A stretch of DNA of 64,000 nt from CAZQVA01 sp964596685 (GTDB lineage: Bacteria > Chlamydiota > Chlamydiia > Chlamydiales > VFKH01). The notes beneath the pieces were generated by a model. It saw only the letters and a program-made list of their open reading frames with translations, did no database searches and had not been told where the DNA came from. Both the position numbers and the translations under genes were made by a program. Below, one piece after another: positions 37,156-44,535 of the stretch (the stretch's first letter is position 1; each line of letters begins with the position of its first letter). Where the stretch lies: assembly GCA_964596685.1 (NCBI GenBank), contig CAZQVA010000008.1, forward strand, positions 1 to 64,000, given 5' to 3'.

Positions 37156-38249
37156 CACAATACTCTTAGTAAGTCTAACTTTGTGCGCGCTAGGCAAGCT
37201 TGAGTTTCCGTCGAGACTACTTCATCAAGAGGTGTTTTGGCAAGCACTTTCTCAAAATATTCTATCGCTAATTCATAGCGTTGCATCGCTGCAGCGATTT
37301 TTCCAAGGAGCAATTCAGTATATGTATGGTAGATAGCACATTCCACAAAGGTGCCATCTTGGGGAAAAGGAATAAGGAGAGCTTCCTTGGCGGTAAAGAA
37401 CGCGGGCAATAGCTGATCAGTTTCAAAGTAATGGCGCGCTATGTGAAAGAGTGGTTCTCTTCGCGATGGACGAAAGAGATAGGCATTTTGATAGCTGGCA
37501 AGGAACTCTTTCGCTGCAAATCCAAGCATCTCCTGTAGGCGTCCGATTTGATACATGGACCAAAAACACTCCTCAGCGCTGCCTTCAAGTCGTATGCGTT
37601 TTTGAAAGGCAACAAGAGCCTTTTGGTAATCTCCAGCACAAAGATAAGCTTGTGCAATAAATAGTTGTCTGCGCGTGTTGAAGGGATCGATTCGTTGCTC
37701 GTCTTCCATCAATTGCGCATCTTTTAAAAATTTGTCTGGATCGCTTGTGCGGCAACCATCTGGACAGTTTGCCAAAATATAGGCCCCTTCAAAAACACCT
37801 TTTGAAGGAGTTTTTGAGTAGCAAACCAGCTCTTCGTGCAGCACTCCTTCCCAGAGCCACTGCAGGTGGTTACTAAAGAGAAAAACGCGCTGGACAACGC
37901 ATCCCGCTTGATGTAGAGGGATAAGATAGTAGTCGCACGTCAACTCCTGCTGGAAAGAGTGAACAATGAGCTCTTCATCAGCATCGATATGAAGTAGGTA
38001 GTCAGCAGTGCCTTGAGCGAGTTGAATGCATTCTGATCGATTATGAGCAAAGTTCACCCATGGACGCTCATAAAGATTCCCTGGTATGTTCTGCAGGGTT
38101 TTCTGAATGCGATCGCACGTGTCATCTTTTGAACCAGTATCGACGATAACCCAGTGATCAATAAACGGGATCACTGAGCGCAAGCAGCTTTCAATTACCG
38201 CTGCCTCGTCTTTAACAATCATAGTAAGACAGATAGTTGGACGCTTCAT
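37155..38249 (-). CDS. Family 2 glycosyltransferase with helical (TPR-like) C-terminus
   Basis: The N-terminus ICLTMIVKDEAAVIESCLRS and VIVDTGSKDDT, then LLHIDADEEL (the DxD-type motif, about residue 90), identify a GT-A fold GT2 enzyme of the kind followed by TPR repeats. The second half (YQKALVAFQKRIRLEGS, IEYFEKVLAKTPLDE) is helical-repeat-like. No membrane segment. Probably transfers sugars to surface glycans or proteins; acceptor unknown. First gene of the five-gene minus-strand run. Confidence 0.9.
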   Translation of the reverse strand: MKRPTICLTMIVKDEAAVIESCLRSVIPFIDHWVIVDTGSKDDTCDRIQKTLQNIPGNLYERPWVNFAHNRSECIQLAQGTADYLLHIDADEELIVHSFQQELTCDYYLIPLHQAGCVVQRVFLFSNHLQWLWEGVLHEELVCYSKTPSKGVFEGAYILANCPDGCRTSDPDKFLKDAQLMEDEQRIDPFNTRRQLFIAQAYLCAGDYQKALVAFQKRIRLEGSAEECFWSMYQIGRLQEMLGFAAKEFLASYQNAYLFRPSRREPLFHIARHYFETDQLLPAFFTAKEALLIPFPQDGTFVECAIYHTYTELLLGKIAAAMQRYELAIEYFEKVLAKTPLDEVVSTETQACLARTKLDLLRVL

Positions 38250-38371
38250 AGCGAGAAGTATTTCTGAAGTAAGGAGATGATATCAAGAAAATATTGTTTT
38301 TAGAAAATCTAAGCGCTATGCTGGTTTTTTTAACGAAGCTCAAATGTACCCATCCCTTTAGGAGAAATGCA

Positions 38372-38866
38372 ATGAAAGCACTAAAATTTGCTCCCGTACC
38401 TATTATGGTAGGTGTGTTAGCCTTTGTGTTTATCTTACTCGTCCAGGCAATTCATGTGGATGCGTGGCCTGGATTTATTACTTGGGCAGGATATTTGCTC
38501 GCAAAACCTAATGGATTGCCAAATGCACTTCGAAAAGGTATTGCATTCACTTTAGGGATTTTGATAGGGATGTTAATCGTTATTAGTGCGACATACCTTG
38601 ACAGTTCTTTTGGGAGTTATGCTTTAGCCTTTAGTGTAGCCTGTGCCGCTTTTGTCATCCTCTTACTTGAACTTGTGCCTTTTTTTGATATGGCACCAGC
38701 TTATTTCCTAGGAGCGGCCACCTTTTTTGCTGCTGGTGCAAAAATTACGGGCGATGATTTTCTAAAGATATGGGTTCCGGGCCTTTTAGGGATTATATTC
38801 GGTCTTGTAACAGCCTATCTGCGTACAAAACTTATTGATGAAACATCTCAAAAAAATCCCCGTTAA
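38372..38866 (+). CDS. DUF1097-family membrane protein
   Basis: A roughly 164-residue integral membrane protein with about five helices and the family-like WPGFITWAGYLL region and GAATFFAAG near residue 118. The ATG at 38372 is preceded by AGGAGAAATGC; an upstream in-frame start (38294) is not supported. DUF1097 proteins (E. coli YcdZ-like) have no firm function. Confidence 0.72.
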   Translation: MKALKFAPVPIMVGVLAFVFILLVQAIHVDAWPGFITWAGYLLAKPNGLPNALRKGIAFTLGILIGMLIVISATYLDSSFGSYALAFSVACAAFVILLLELVPFFDMAPAYFLGAATFFAAGAKITGDDFLKIWVPGLLGIIFGLVTAYLRTKLIDETSQKNPR

Positions 38867-38928
38867 GAAAGTTGCATCAGAAGAGAAAATCTTTTAAGAT
38901 AGGAGGGTCCTTTTAAGGAGAAATACTT

Positions 38929-39642
38929 ATGGCTTATGAACGCGAAGATGTTTTACGTCGTCAGCAGGTCGCAGTCAGTTCGTTTGCAACGAAGGTCTAT
39001 GGCTGGATGTCTGCAGGACTTGCGCTGACGGCAGTAGTGGCTTATTGGATTTGGTCATCGGGACTTTATCAAGTTTTAATGCCTTATTGGTGGCTCTGTG
39101 CGATTGGGACATTGGCCATTGCCTTTGTAATTTCAGCCCGAGTGAATACGCTGACTGTTCCAGGGATGGCAGCTCTTTTTCTTGGTTATGCCCTGATTCA
39201 AGGGGTCTTTTTTGGCGTTGCTTTACCCGGTTATGCAGCAGCTTATGGTGGAGGTGTCATTTGGAGCGCCTTTGCGACAGCTTCTGGTGTTTTCTTACTT
39301 GCAATGCTCTATGGCGTTTTTACGCGCAATGACCTGACAAGTATTGGCCGTATTCTTACCTTTGGTTTGATTGGCTTGATAGGTGTCACGCTATTAATGG
39401 TCATCTTGTCATTTTTCATGAATATCACATGGTTGAATCTTGTGATTAGCTGGATTGGGCTCGTGATCTTTGTTGGGCTGACAGCCTATGATGCTCAACA
39501 AATTCGTGCGATGAGTCGTCAGGCAGGTAGTGATTCATTACAAGCTTACAAATTAGCGCTTGTTATGGCTTTACGCATGTATATCAATGTCATTATGATT
39601 TTTTGGTATCTGCTGCAAATTTTCTCATCATCTAGACGATGA
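38929..39642 (+). CDS. Bax inhibitor-1 / YccA family membrane protein
   Basis: A 237-residue seven-helix protein of the BI-1/TMBIM family. Seen: TKVYGWMSAGLALTAVVAYW (N-terminal family signature), then SWIGLVIFVGLTAYDAQQI (the conserved YD-x-Q helix) and LALVMALRMYINVIMIFWYLL. Members are calcium leak channels or FtsH modulators. In C. trachomatis the yccA gene (CT819) adjoins ftsY (CT820), the same neighbourhood as here. AAGGAGAAATACTT is a good ribosome binding site. The next gene overlaps by four bases. Confidence 0.93.
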   Translation: MAYEREDVLRRQQVAVSSFATKVYGWMSAGLALTAVVAYWIWSSGLYQVLMPYWWLCAIGTLAIAFVISARVNTLTVPGMAALFLGYALIQGVFFGVALPGYAAAYGGGVIWSAFATASGVFLLAMLYGVFTRNDLTSIGRILTFGLIGLIGVTLLMVILSFFMNITWLNLVISWIGLVIFVGLTAYDAQQIRAMSRQAGSDSLQAYKLALVMALRMYINVIMIFWYLLQIFSSSRR

Positions 39643-40151
39643 GCTCATCTTGGCTGATAAAAATTGCAGATCGCTGGTGTAGCCTGGCATGTGCCGTTGT
39701 GCTACTCCAGATGCCTCTTTTTATGAGTCAGTATGCGGAGCGCCTTGGTGGACACGTCGAGGAGCTCCACTACCAGATGGATGCGGTTCAAAAATTTGCT
39801 TCTAAATCTGGATATTCCTTAAAAGGCTATATACAGCAGTTTTTTGAAGATAAAAGCCCTGTTGTGAGTTCTCAGGGCGAGTACCTGGTGCAGCTGCAAC
39901 AGCGCACTCAACGTCTTGAAAAAGATGCGTGGCGTTTACAGAAGGCTACTGCACTTAGTCGCCCTTTTGTGTTTCTTACAACACTCGATGGACAAATTGC
40001 AAAAAACACATTCGCTTCCTTTCAGCCAGGGGTTTCTTTTTCTATTGAAAGTGCTTTATATGCCTTAGTCGGGCTTGTCTTGGGGAATTGTCTCTTTCTC
40101 GTTTTTTCACGAAGTCTACGTGGTCTTTTTAAACGCAAGCCTGCGGTTTAA
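39639..40151 (+). CDS. DUF2937-family membrane protein
   Basis: A 170-residue protein with an N-terminal helix (CSLACAVVLLQMPLFMSQY), a long coiled periplasmic segment containing GGHVEELHYQMDAVQKFA, and a C-terminal helix (SALYALVGLVLGNCLFLVF), matching the DUF2937 architecture. Function unknown. It overlaps the BI-1 gene by ATGA. Its stop codon lies in the left arm of the family C element, so the original C-terminus may have been altered. Confidence 0.75.
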   Translation: MSSSWLIKIADRWCSLACAVVLLQMPLFMSQYAERLGGHVEELHYQMDAVQKFASKSGYSLKGYIQQFFEDKSPVVSSQGEYLVQLQQRTQRLEKDAWRLQKATALSRPFVFLTTLDGQIAKNTFASFQPGVSFSIESALYALVGLVLGNCLFLVFSRSLRGLFKRKPAV

Positions 40152-40351
40152 AGTGGGTGTAATTCAAGTATTAGTTAGCTATTGCAAGCTAGAATGGAAG
40201 CTCTTCTTAAGGCTTCAGCAGATACTCTTCTGCCAAAAAATCCTTATTTTCCCCCTCTGTGTGCTCTGTGGGCTCTGTGGTTCAAAAAAAATAACACAAG
40301 TTTAAATAAAAATATTTACCACCTAACATTTTGAATTACACCCGTTTAAAC
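40146..40351. mobile_element. 206-bp miniature inverted-repeat element (family C)
   Basis: Ends are inverted repeats: a perfect 13-bp core GGGTGTAATTCAA (40155-40167) / TTGAATTACACCC (40331-40343), extended outward by GTTTAAA / TTTAAAC. No ORF inside. A second imperfect copy of the right end (GAATTACGCCCC) follows at about 40355, before ftsY. It supplies the stop of the DUF2937 gene. No target duplication seen. Confidence 0.65.
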
Positions 40352-40370
40352 TCCGAATTACGCCCCTATT

Positions 40371-41288
40371 TTAAAGGCCAAGTAGCCCCTTGAGGAAACT
40401 TTCAGGGTCAAAGGGGATGAGGTCATCAACGCCTTCTCCGACACCGATCCATTGAATGGGTAATTTAACGGCACTCTGCAGTGCAATGGCAACTCCTGCC
40501 TTACTTGTACCATCTAGTTTAGTGATGATAAGGCCTGTCAGAGGGGTGAATTGGTGGAAGACGTGCGCCTGATCAACGCCATTTTGTCCACTATTGGCAT
40601 CGAGCACGAGGAAAGTCTCGTGAGGGGCGCCAGGAATAACTTTTTCGCATGTCTTCCGGATCTTTGCAAGTTCGCGCATGAGTTCTGTTTTCGCTTGTAA
40701 GCGACCTGCAGTATCAATGAGAAGAACATCAGCTTTGCGAGCAATCGCGGCATGCAGTGCATCGAAAACTAGTGCAGAAGGGTCTTGGCGTGGCTGACCG
40801 CGTATAATTTCGATCCCTAAACGCTCTGCCCATAGGGAAAGTTGTTCTGTCGCAGCGGCGCGGAAGGTGTCGCCAGCAGCAATAATCACCTTTTTCCCGG
40901 CTTTTTGTAGCATTTGGGCCATTTTGGCAATAGAAGTTGTTTTACCACTGCCATTAACACCAGTTATCAGAATAACTAAAGGGGGCTCGGAGAAATCGAG
41001 TGGTGCTGCTGGAAGGAGGTGACGGCTGAGTTCTTGCTCCAAAAGATGAAGGAGCTCCTCTTGAGTGGTGTCGGGTTTTTTGGTGAGTTGTTTGCGCAGT
41101 TTATCGACGAGTTCACCAGCTAAAGTGGCACCTAAATTGGCTTCATAGAGAAGTGCCTCAAGGGCTTCAAGTTTTTCTTCATCAATTTTTCCACCCAAAA
41201 TTGTGTGTAAACGTTGAGCAAAGGAAGAGGCGCTTTTTGAAAGGGCTTCTTTAACTTTTTTATAGCTATTTTTAAGAAAGTCAAACAT
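40371..41288 (-). CDS. ftsY: Signal recognition particle receptor FtsY
   Basis: Membrane-docking GTPase for SRP-targeted proteins. A short N-terminal N domain is followed by the GTPase motifs ILITGVNGSGKTTSIAKMA (G1, about residue 107), DTFRAAATEQL, LLIDTAGRLQ (G3) and TKLDGTSKAG (G4). No long acidic A domain, as is usual in many non-enterobacterial FtsY. Length 305 is normal. Confidence 0.96.
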   Translation of the reverse strand: MFDFLKNSYKKVKEALSKSASSFAQRLHTILGGKIDEEKLEALEALLYEANLGATLAGELVDKLRKQLTKKPDTTQEELLHLLEQELSRHLLPAAPLDFSEPPLVILITGVNGSGKTTSIAKMAQMLQKAGKKVIIAAGDTFRAAATEQLSLWAERLGIEIIRGQPRQDPSALVFDALHAAIARKADVLLIDTAGRLQAKTELMRELAKIRKTCEKVIPGAPHETFLVLDANSGQNGVDQAHVFHQFTPLTGLIITKLDGTSKAGVAIALQSAVKLPIQWIGVGEGVDDLIPFDPESFLKGLLGL

Positions 41289-41368
41289 ACTTCGGCTACT
41301 TATTTACTTTTATTGATGACACCCCTTAGTATCCTTTGGGGTGGCTCTTTTTGTCTATTGTAATTGTC

Positions 41369-42358
41369 ATGGAACTTGGTGATCTTCAATTAATGCCCGG
41401 TTTAGAGAAATGGGGCGTGCCTATTAAAGCGTATGCAGTTGCTGCTGATATAGGAGATCTGGCTGGGGCAGGAGAAAAATTCCATTTTGATGATTCTGTA
41501 AATGTCTGGCGACTAAAACCCCACGTTTCAACATGGCACACTGATGAAGGGGTATGGTCAAATCAGCAATCTTTGCCCCAAACGTTAGCTGCCTTCCTCG
41601 GTAAATTTTACATCTCTCAGTATTCTCAGCCTTATGGGCGTTTATGCCGCAAGGTTCTTTTACAGTCATTTGAGAAGGAAGAACCAATCGTAAAACAGCA
41701 CTGGGGATTATGTCACGGAACGCTGACAAAAAAATTGCAGCATACATGTTGCCAAGAGTTGCTTGAAGATTTCTTTTTTTCAAATGATTTAGTCACTCTG
41801 GAGGTCCATTGGGCGGCCGATCAGGTGTGTGGCGCCTATGCACGAGTAGATCCCCATGCCTATTTTCGTCAGAAGAGTCAAATTGAAAGAGAAGAGCGCG
41901 GACAGTTGCATGCAGTAGAGGCATTAGCACGTCATTATCGACTACAATTTATTCCAGAACAAGGTTCTCGCACCTTTATTATCTCTGATGATGCAATGGT
42001 GGGCAGCTATTTGATGCATCGAATGCGCACTTTGGGTGGCTCTCCTATTGGGGCCGTTATTATCGATACTCTAGACTTGCATACTTTTTGGGATATTTCA
42101 AAGGTTTGGTCAGGTGCTAAAGCTTCTGTTCTTATTTTAGCGTTTGTTAAAATCCCTCAACGAGAAGTTGTCCAGCGCTTTATATATGGGTTGATTCGCG
42201 GTCAGGCTCCGTTAGATCTTAAGATTATCGTCTTGATTGATCTAAAGAACAATGTATCGGGGCGAGGACTACTGGCACATATGCCTTGGAAATGCCATAT
42301 ACATCATGATTTGGATGCTTGTGCCTTCAGTGCAGCCTGGGAAGAATGGCAGTCATAA
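41369..42358 (+). CDS. Degenerate SucC (succinyl-CoA ligase beta)-like protein
   Basis: The N-terminus MELGDLQLMPGLEKWGVPIK resembles the SucC opening (M-x-L-x-E-Y-Q-x-K-x-L-x-x-x-x-G-I-P), and the C-terminal third (HRMRTLGGSPIGAVIIDT ... AKASVLILAFVKIPQREVVQ ... LKIIVLIDLKNN) follows the SucC ligase domain (GG-x-P-x-N-F-x-D ... NIFGGI). However the ATP-grasp region is short and its nucleotide-binding motifs (K-x-Q-V-x-x-G-G-R-G-K) cannot be found. About 329 residues against roughly 390. It lies immediately after ftsY, where C. trachomatis has sucC (CT821). I infer a divergent paralogue or decayed gene still under frame-preserving selection. The start is uncertain: a TTG at 41336 is in frame. 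Confidence 0.6.
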   Translation: MELGDLQLMPGLEKWGVPIKAYAVAADIGDLAGAGEKFHFDDSVNVWRLKPHVSTWHTDEGVWSNQQSLPQTLAAFLGKFYISQYSQPYGRLCRKVLLQSFEKEEPIVKQHWGLCHGTLTKKLQHTCCQELLEDFFFSNDLVTLEVHWAADQVCGAYARVDPHAYFRQKSQIEREERGQLHAVEALARHYRLQFIPEQGSRTFIISDDAMVGSYLMHRMRTLGGSPIGAVIIDTLDLHTFWDISKVWSGAKASVLILAFVKIPQREVVQRFIYGLIRGQAPLDLKIIVLIDLKNNVSGRGLLAHMPWKCHIHHDLDACAFSAAWEEWQS

Positions 42359-42375
42359 TTGGAGATTTGTAAAAA

Positions 42376-43080
42376 TTGATCATTGATGAATTGAAAAAAC
42401 GACCTCAAGTTTTCTATGGAGGTACAACACCCTTCTCTAAAAAAATACTTGTCGCGGGTCAGTGGGATGCAGTGATTTCTGATGGCCCCATCATGCAAAA
42501 AAAATGGCCTGTCTACCACTCTCTCGAAGCTGCAAATGTAAATATAAAAAATTTAGTATGCACCCTGGCGGTTGTTCCTACACTGATCCAAAAAGCAATC
42601 AATGAGGCGATCGCTTGTCGACTGGATGCTTTAATATGCCCCATGGGTCAGTTGCCTGAAAAAGATCTACACCGTGCTTGCCAACATATTCCCCACCTCT
42701 TGGGACCTGAATTTCACTATATGAAGGGATCATGTAAGAAAGCGCGCTTGGCGATTGTTTCAACCTCGTATACTTTACTGCAGCTTGCGCTGAGTAATTT
42801 TGAAAGGGCGCAGTTGCCTATTGCATATGCCATGTCGAGTGTCCGTTGGGAGAATTTGGAACAATTGATTCGTGAGATTGATCAGCCTTCTTTAGCGTGG
42901 TTTTATATCGGACCTATCGAGCACATTCCACAGCAATTACCGCATACTGGAGTGATTTTGCCATGTCGACACGATCAAACAGCACATTATTGTTTTGAAA
43001 AGAAATCGCAATGGAGGAGAGGCGGACATGTTGTCGTTGAAACTTTTCGAGAAATGGAAAAGGAAGCACATTGTCATTGA
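42376..43080 (+). CDS. Degenerate SucD (succinyl-CoA ligase alpha)-like protein
   Basis: Follows the SucC-like gene as sucD normally does. Alignable pieces: FYGGTTPFSKK (SucD GG-V-T-P-x-K-G-G), WPVYHSLEAA (LPVF-x-T-V-x-E-A), VPTLIQKAINEAIACRLDAL, LLGPEFHY (GPNCPG position, Cys lost), ARLAIVSTSYTLLQLAL (GIVSRSGTLTYE position) and RRGGHVVVETF (the GHAG phospho-His region, His apparently kept). It is 234 residues, about 55 short. Loss of the CoA-site Gly/Cys pattern suggests no normal ligase activity. TTG start with GGAG eleven bases upstream. The end overlaps the next gene by 53 bases. Confidence 0.6.
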   Translation: MIIDELKKRPQVFYGGTTPFSKKILVAGQWDAVISDGPIMQKKWPVYHSLEAANVNIKNLVCTLAVVPTLIQKAINEAIACRLDALICPMGQLPEKDLHRACQHIPHLLGPEFHYMKGSCKKARLAIVSTSYTLLQLALSNFERAQLPIAYAMSSVRWENLEQLIREIDQPSLAWFYIGPIEHIPQQLPHTGVILPCRHDQTAHYCFEKKSQWRRGGHVVVETFREMEKEAHCH

Positions 43081-43900
43081 AGGAGCAGTACATTCCTCTC
43101 ATGATATTTGGCTCTCTGGCAAACCATTTTTGATCGGGCAACAAGATTCACAGCTACGCTTCGAGGCTATTGAAAGATTTTTTAAAAATCAATTTGCCTC
43201 GCAGTGGATCAAAGTTATGGAATTGGGAGCCTATAAGGGCTATTTTCCAATGCGTTTGTCTGAAAAACGTGCGGGACAGTTTATCCTATGGTCCTGCCAT
43301 GCCGCCTATCAAATGTTCCGTATTTGTTCCCTTGCAGAAGATCCTCAGCTTGTGCTTCTCTCTGAAAAAATCACCCCTATGCTCTGGCAGCGGCTACATT
43401 TTTCAAATGAGTTTTTTGATGCAATTATGATTTTTGATAATCAGCATCAACATTGGGCGCCCTCTGGAAAGTTATGGATCCAGATGTTAAGTAAGCTGAG
43501 TCGATTTATCATCGTCGAATGTATTGATGAAAGGCACTACTACCATGCACCCACAGGGCTTATTGATATTAAAAGTTTTCCATTTCATCAACGGCTTTTG
43601 AGTTATAAAGTCAAAGATGTGCATTGGAATTTATGGGCATTGAGCGCCTTTGAAGATCCTTTTAAGATACCGGGTCCACTTTTACCTATTTCACTCGACG
43701 CCTTCTTTGCATATGGCCCAGAATATCCTTTAAAAAGGGTTTATGAGGAATTTTTAGGTGCTTTGCCTCCGCAAAAATTTTCTCATTGGCATCCAAAGGG
43801 ACCTTTACATCTTGTCGATACTCATGCAAAATTAGCGAGTCACTGGTTAATTGAGCAACATGCTATTTTTAATGAAAAACTCCTAAAGGGAAGAAAATGA
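43028..43900 (+). CDS. Putative methyltransferase-like protein in the degenerate-gene block
   Basis: A 290-residue protein beginning MLSLKLFEKWKRKHIVIEG after AGGAGAGGCGGAC. The segment SQLRFEAIERFF followed by VMELGAYKGYFPMRLSEKRA resembles a class I SAM-methyltransferase motif I (E-x-G-x-x-x-G-x-F), with FFDAIMIFDNQHQHW where a post-strand IV motif would lie. The glycine pattern is weak (E-L-G-A-Y-K-G), so SAM binding is uncertain. The C-terminal half has many aromatic residues and no recognised domain. It overlaps the SucD-like gene by 53 bases and the next gene by ATGA. Function not assigned. Confidence 0.6.
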   Translation: MLSLKLFEKWKRKHIVIEGAVHSSHDIWLSGKPFLIGQQDSQLRFEAIERFFKNQFASQWIKVMELGAYKGYFPMRLSEKRAGQFILWSCHAAYQMFRICSLAEDPQLVLLSEKITPMLWQRLHFSNEFFDAIMIFDNQHQHWAPSGKLWIQMLSKLSRFIIVECIDERHYYHAPTGLIDIKSFPFHQRLLSYKVKDVHWNLWALSAFEDPFKIPGPLLPISLDAFFAYGPEYPLKRVYEEFLGALPPQKFSHWHPKGPLHLVDTHAKLASHWLIEQHAIFNEKLLKGRK

Positions 43901-44535
43901 GACAACGCCAGCGCCTATTAACAGAAAATCCTTTAATGTTCGCTCATGCCATTCGTCTACAAGACCTTTACGAATGTTATTTCCCCATTGCAGATATAGC
44001 TAATCCAATGGATCTTGTTCAGGTCAAGCATAAGGTAGCTGAATATTTAGCTGCTGGTGTAGATCCTAAATCCTCTGTAATTTATTTAGAATCAGCAATA
44101 CCCGCTTTCTATGAGATATATACTCTATTAAATCTTCTTCACCCTACACCTCCAGCAGTCATTAATTTTTTGCAAATTCATCCCGATTTTGTTCCTGTAG
44201 ACTCTTTAGAAGAGCTACAACAAGTCAAAGAAGTGATTGATGCATTAAATCGAAGAATAAAAAATTTATTTACTTTACCGATTGAAGGTGTCGTTCACGA
44301 AAAAATCCCTTTTAGCTACACTCAAGAGCGTTACGAAGCCATTGTTTCTGAGCGCGGATTTGTGGAAGAGGTTCTTTATGAAGGGACTTTAAAGGCGGAA
44401 AAAGCTACCGATGAGGTGCTTGATCGCGTACGTCATGCGATGCATTATCATGAGCAGTGGGAAGCAATTGCAAAAATGGCACATGAAAGAAAAGAGAGCC
44501 AACTTCTTTTTGGACATATGGGATCTTCGCCATGA
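43897..44535 (+). CDS. Shrunken tryptophanyl-tRNA synthetase-like protein without HIGH/KMSKS
   Basis: Clear TrpRS resemblance at both ends: LYECYFPIADIANPMD then VAEYLAAGVDPKSSVIYLES and IPAFYEIYTLLNLL (residues 24-81) match the Rossmann half, and RYEAIVSERGFVEEVLYEG then LDRVRHAMHY (about 145-184) match the C-terminal TrpRS helix. Between them, VPVDSLEELQQVKEVIDALN retains the D-Q-x-x-H-x-E region in altered form. The HIGH-type motif expected in the first 20 residues and the KMSKS loop are absent, and the protein is 212 residues against about 340. It cannot be a normal synthetase. It abuts uvrB (ATGA overlap), just as trpS (CT585) neighbours uvrB (CT586) in C. trachomatis. Confidence 0.72.
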   Translation: MRQRQRLLTENPLMFAHAIRLQDLYECYFPIADIANPMDLVQVKHKVAEYLAAGVDPKSSVIYLESAIPAFYEIYTLLNLLHPTPPAVINFLQIHPDFVPVDSLEELQQVKEVIDALNRRIKNLFTLPIEGVVHEKIPFSYTQERYEAIVSERGFVEEVLYEGTLKAEKATDEVLDRVRHAMHYHEQWEAIAKMAHERKESQLLFGHMGSSP

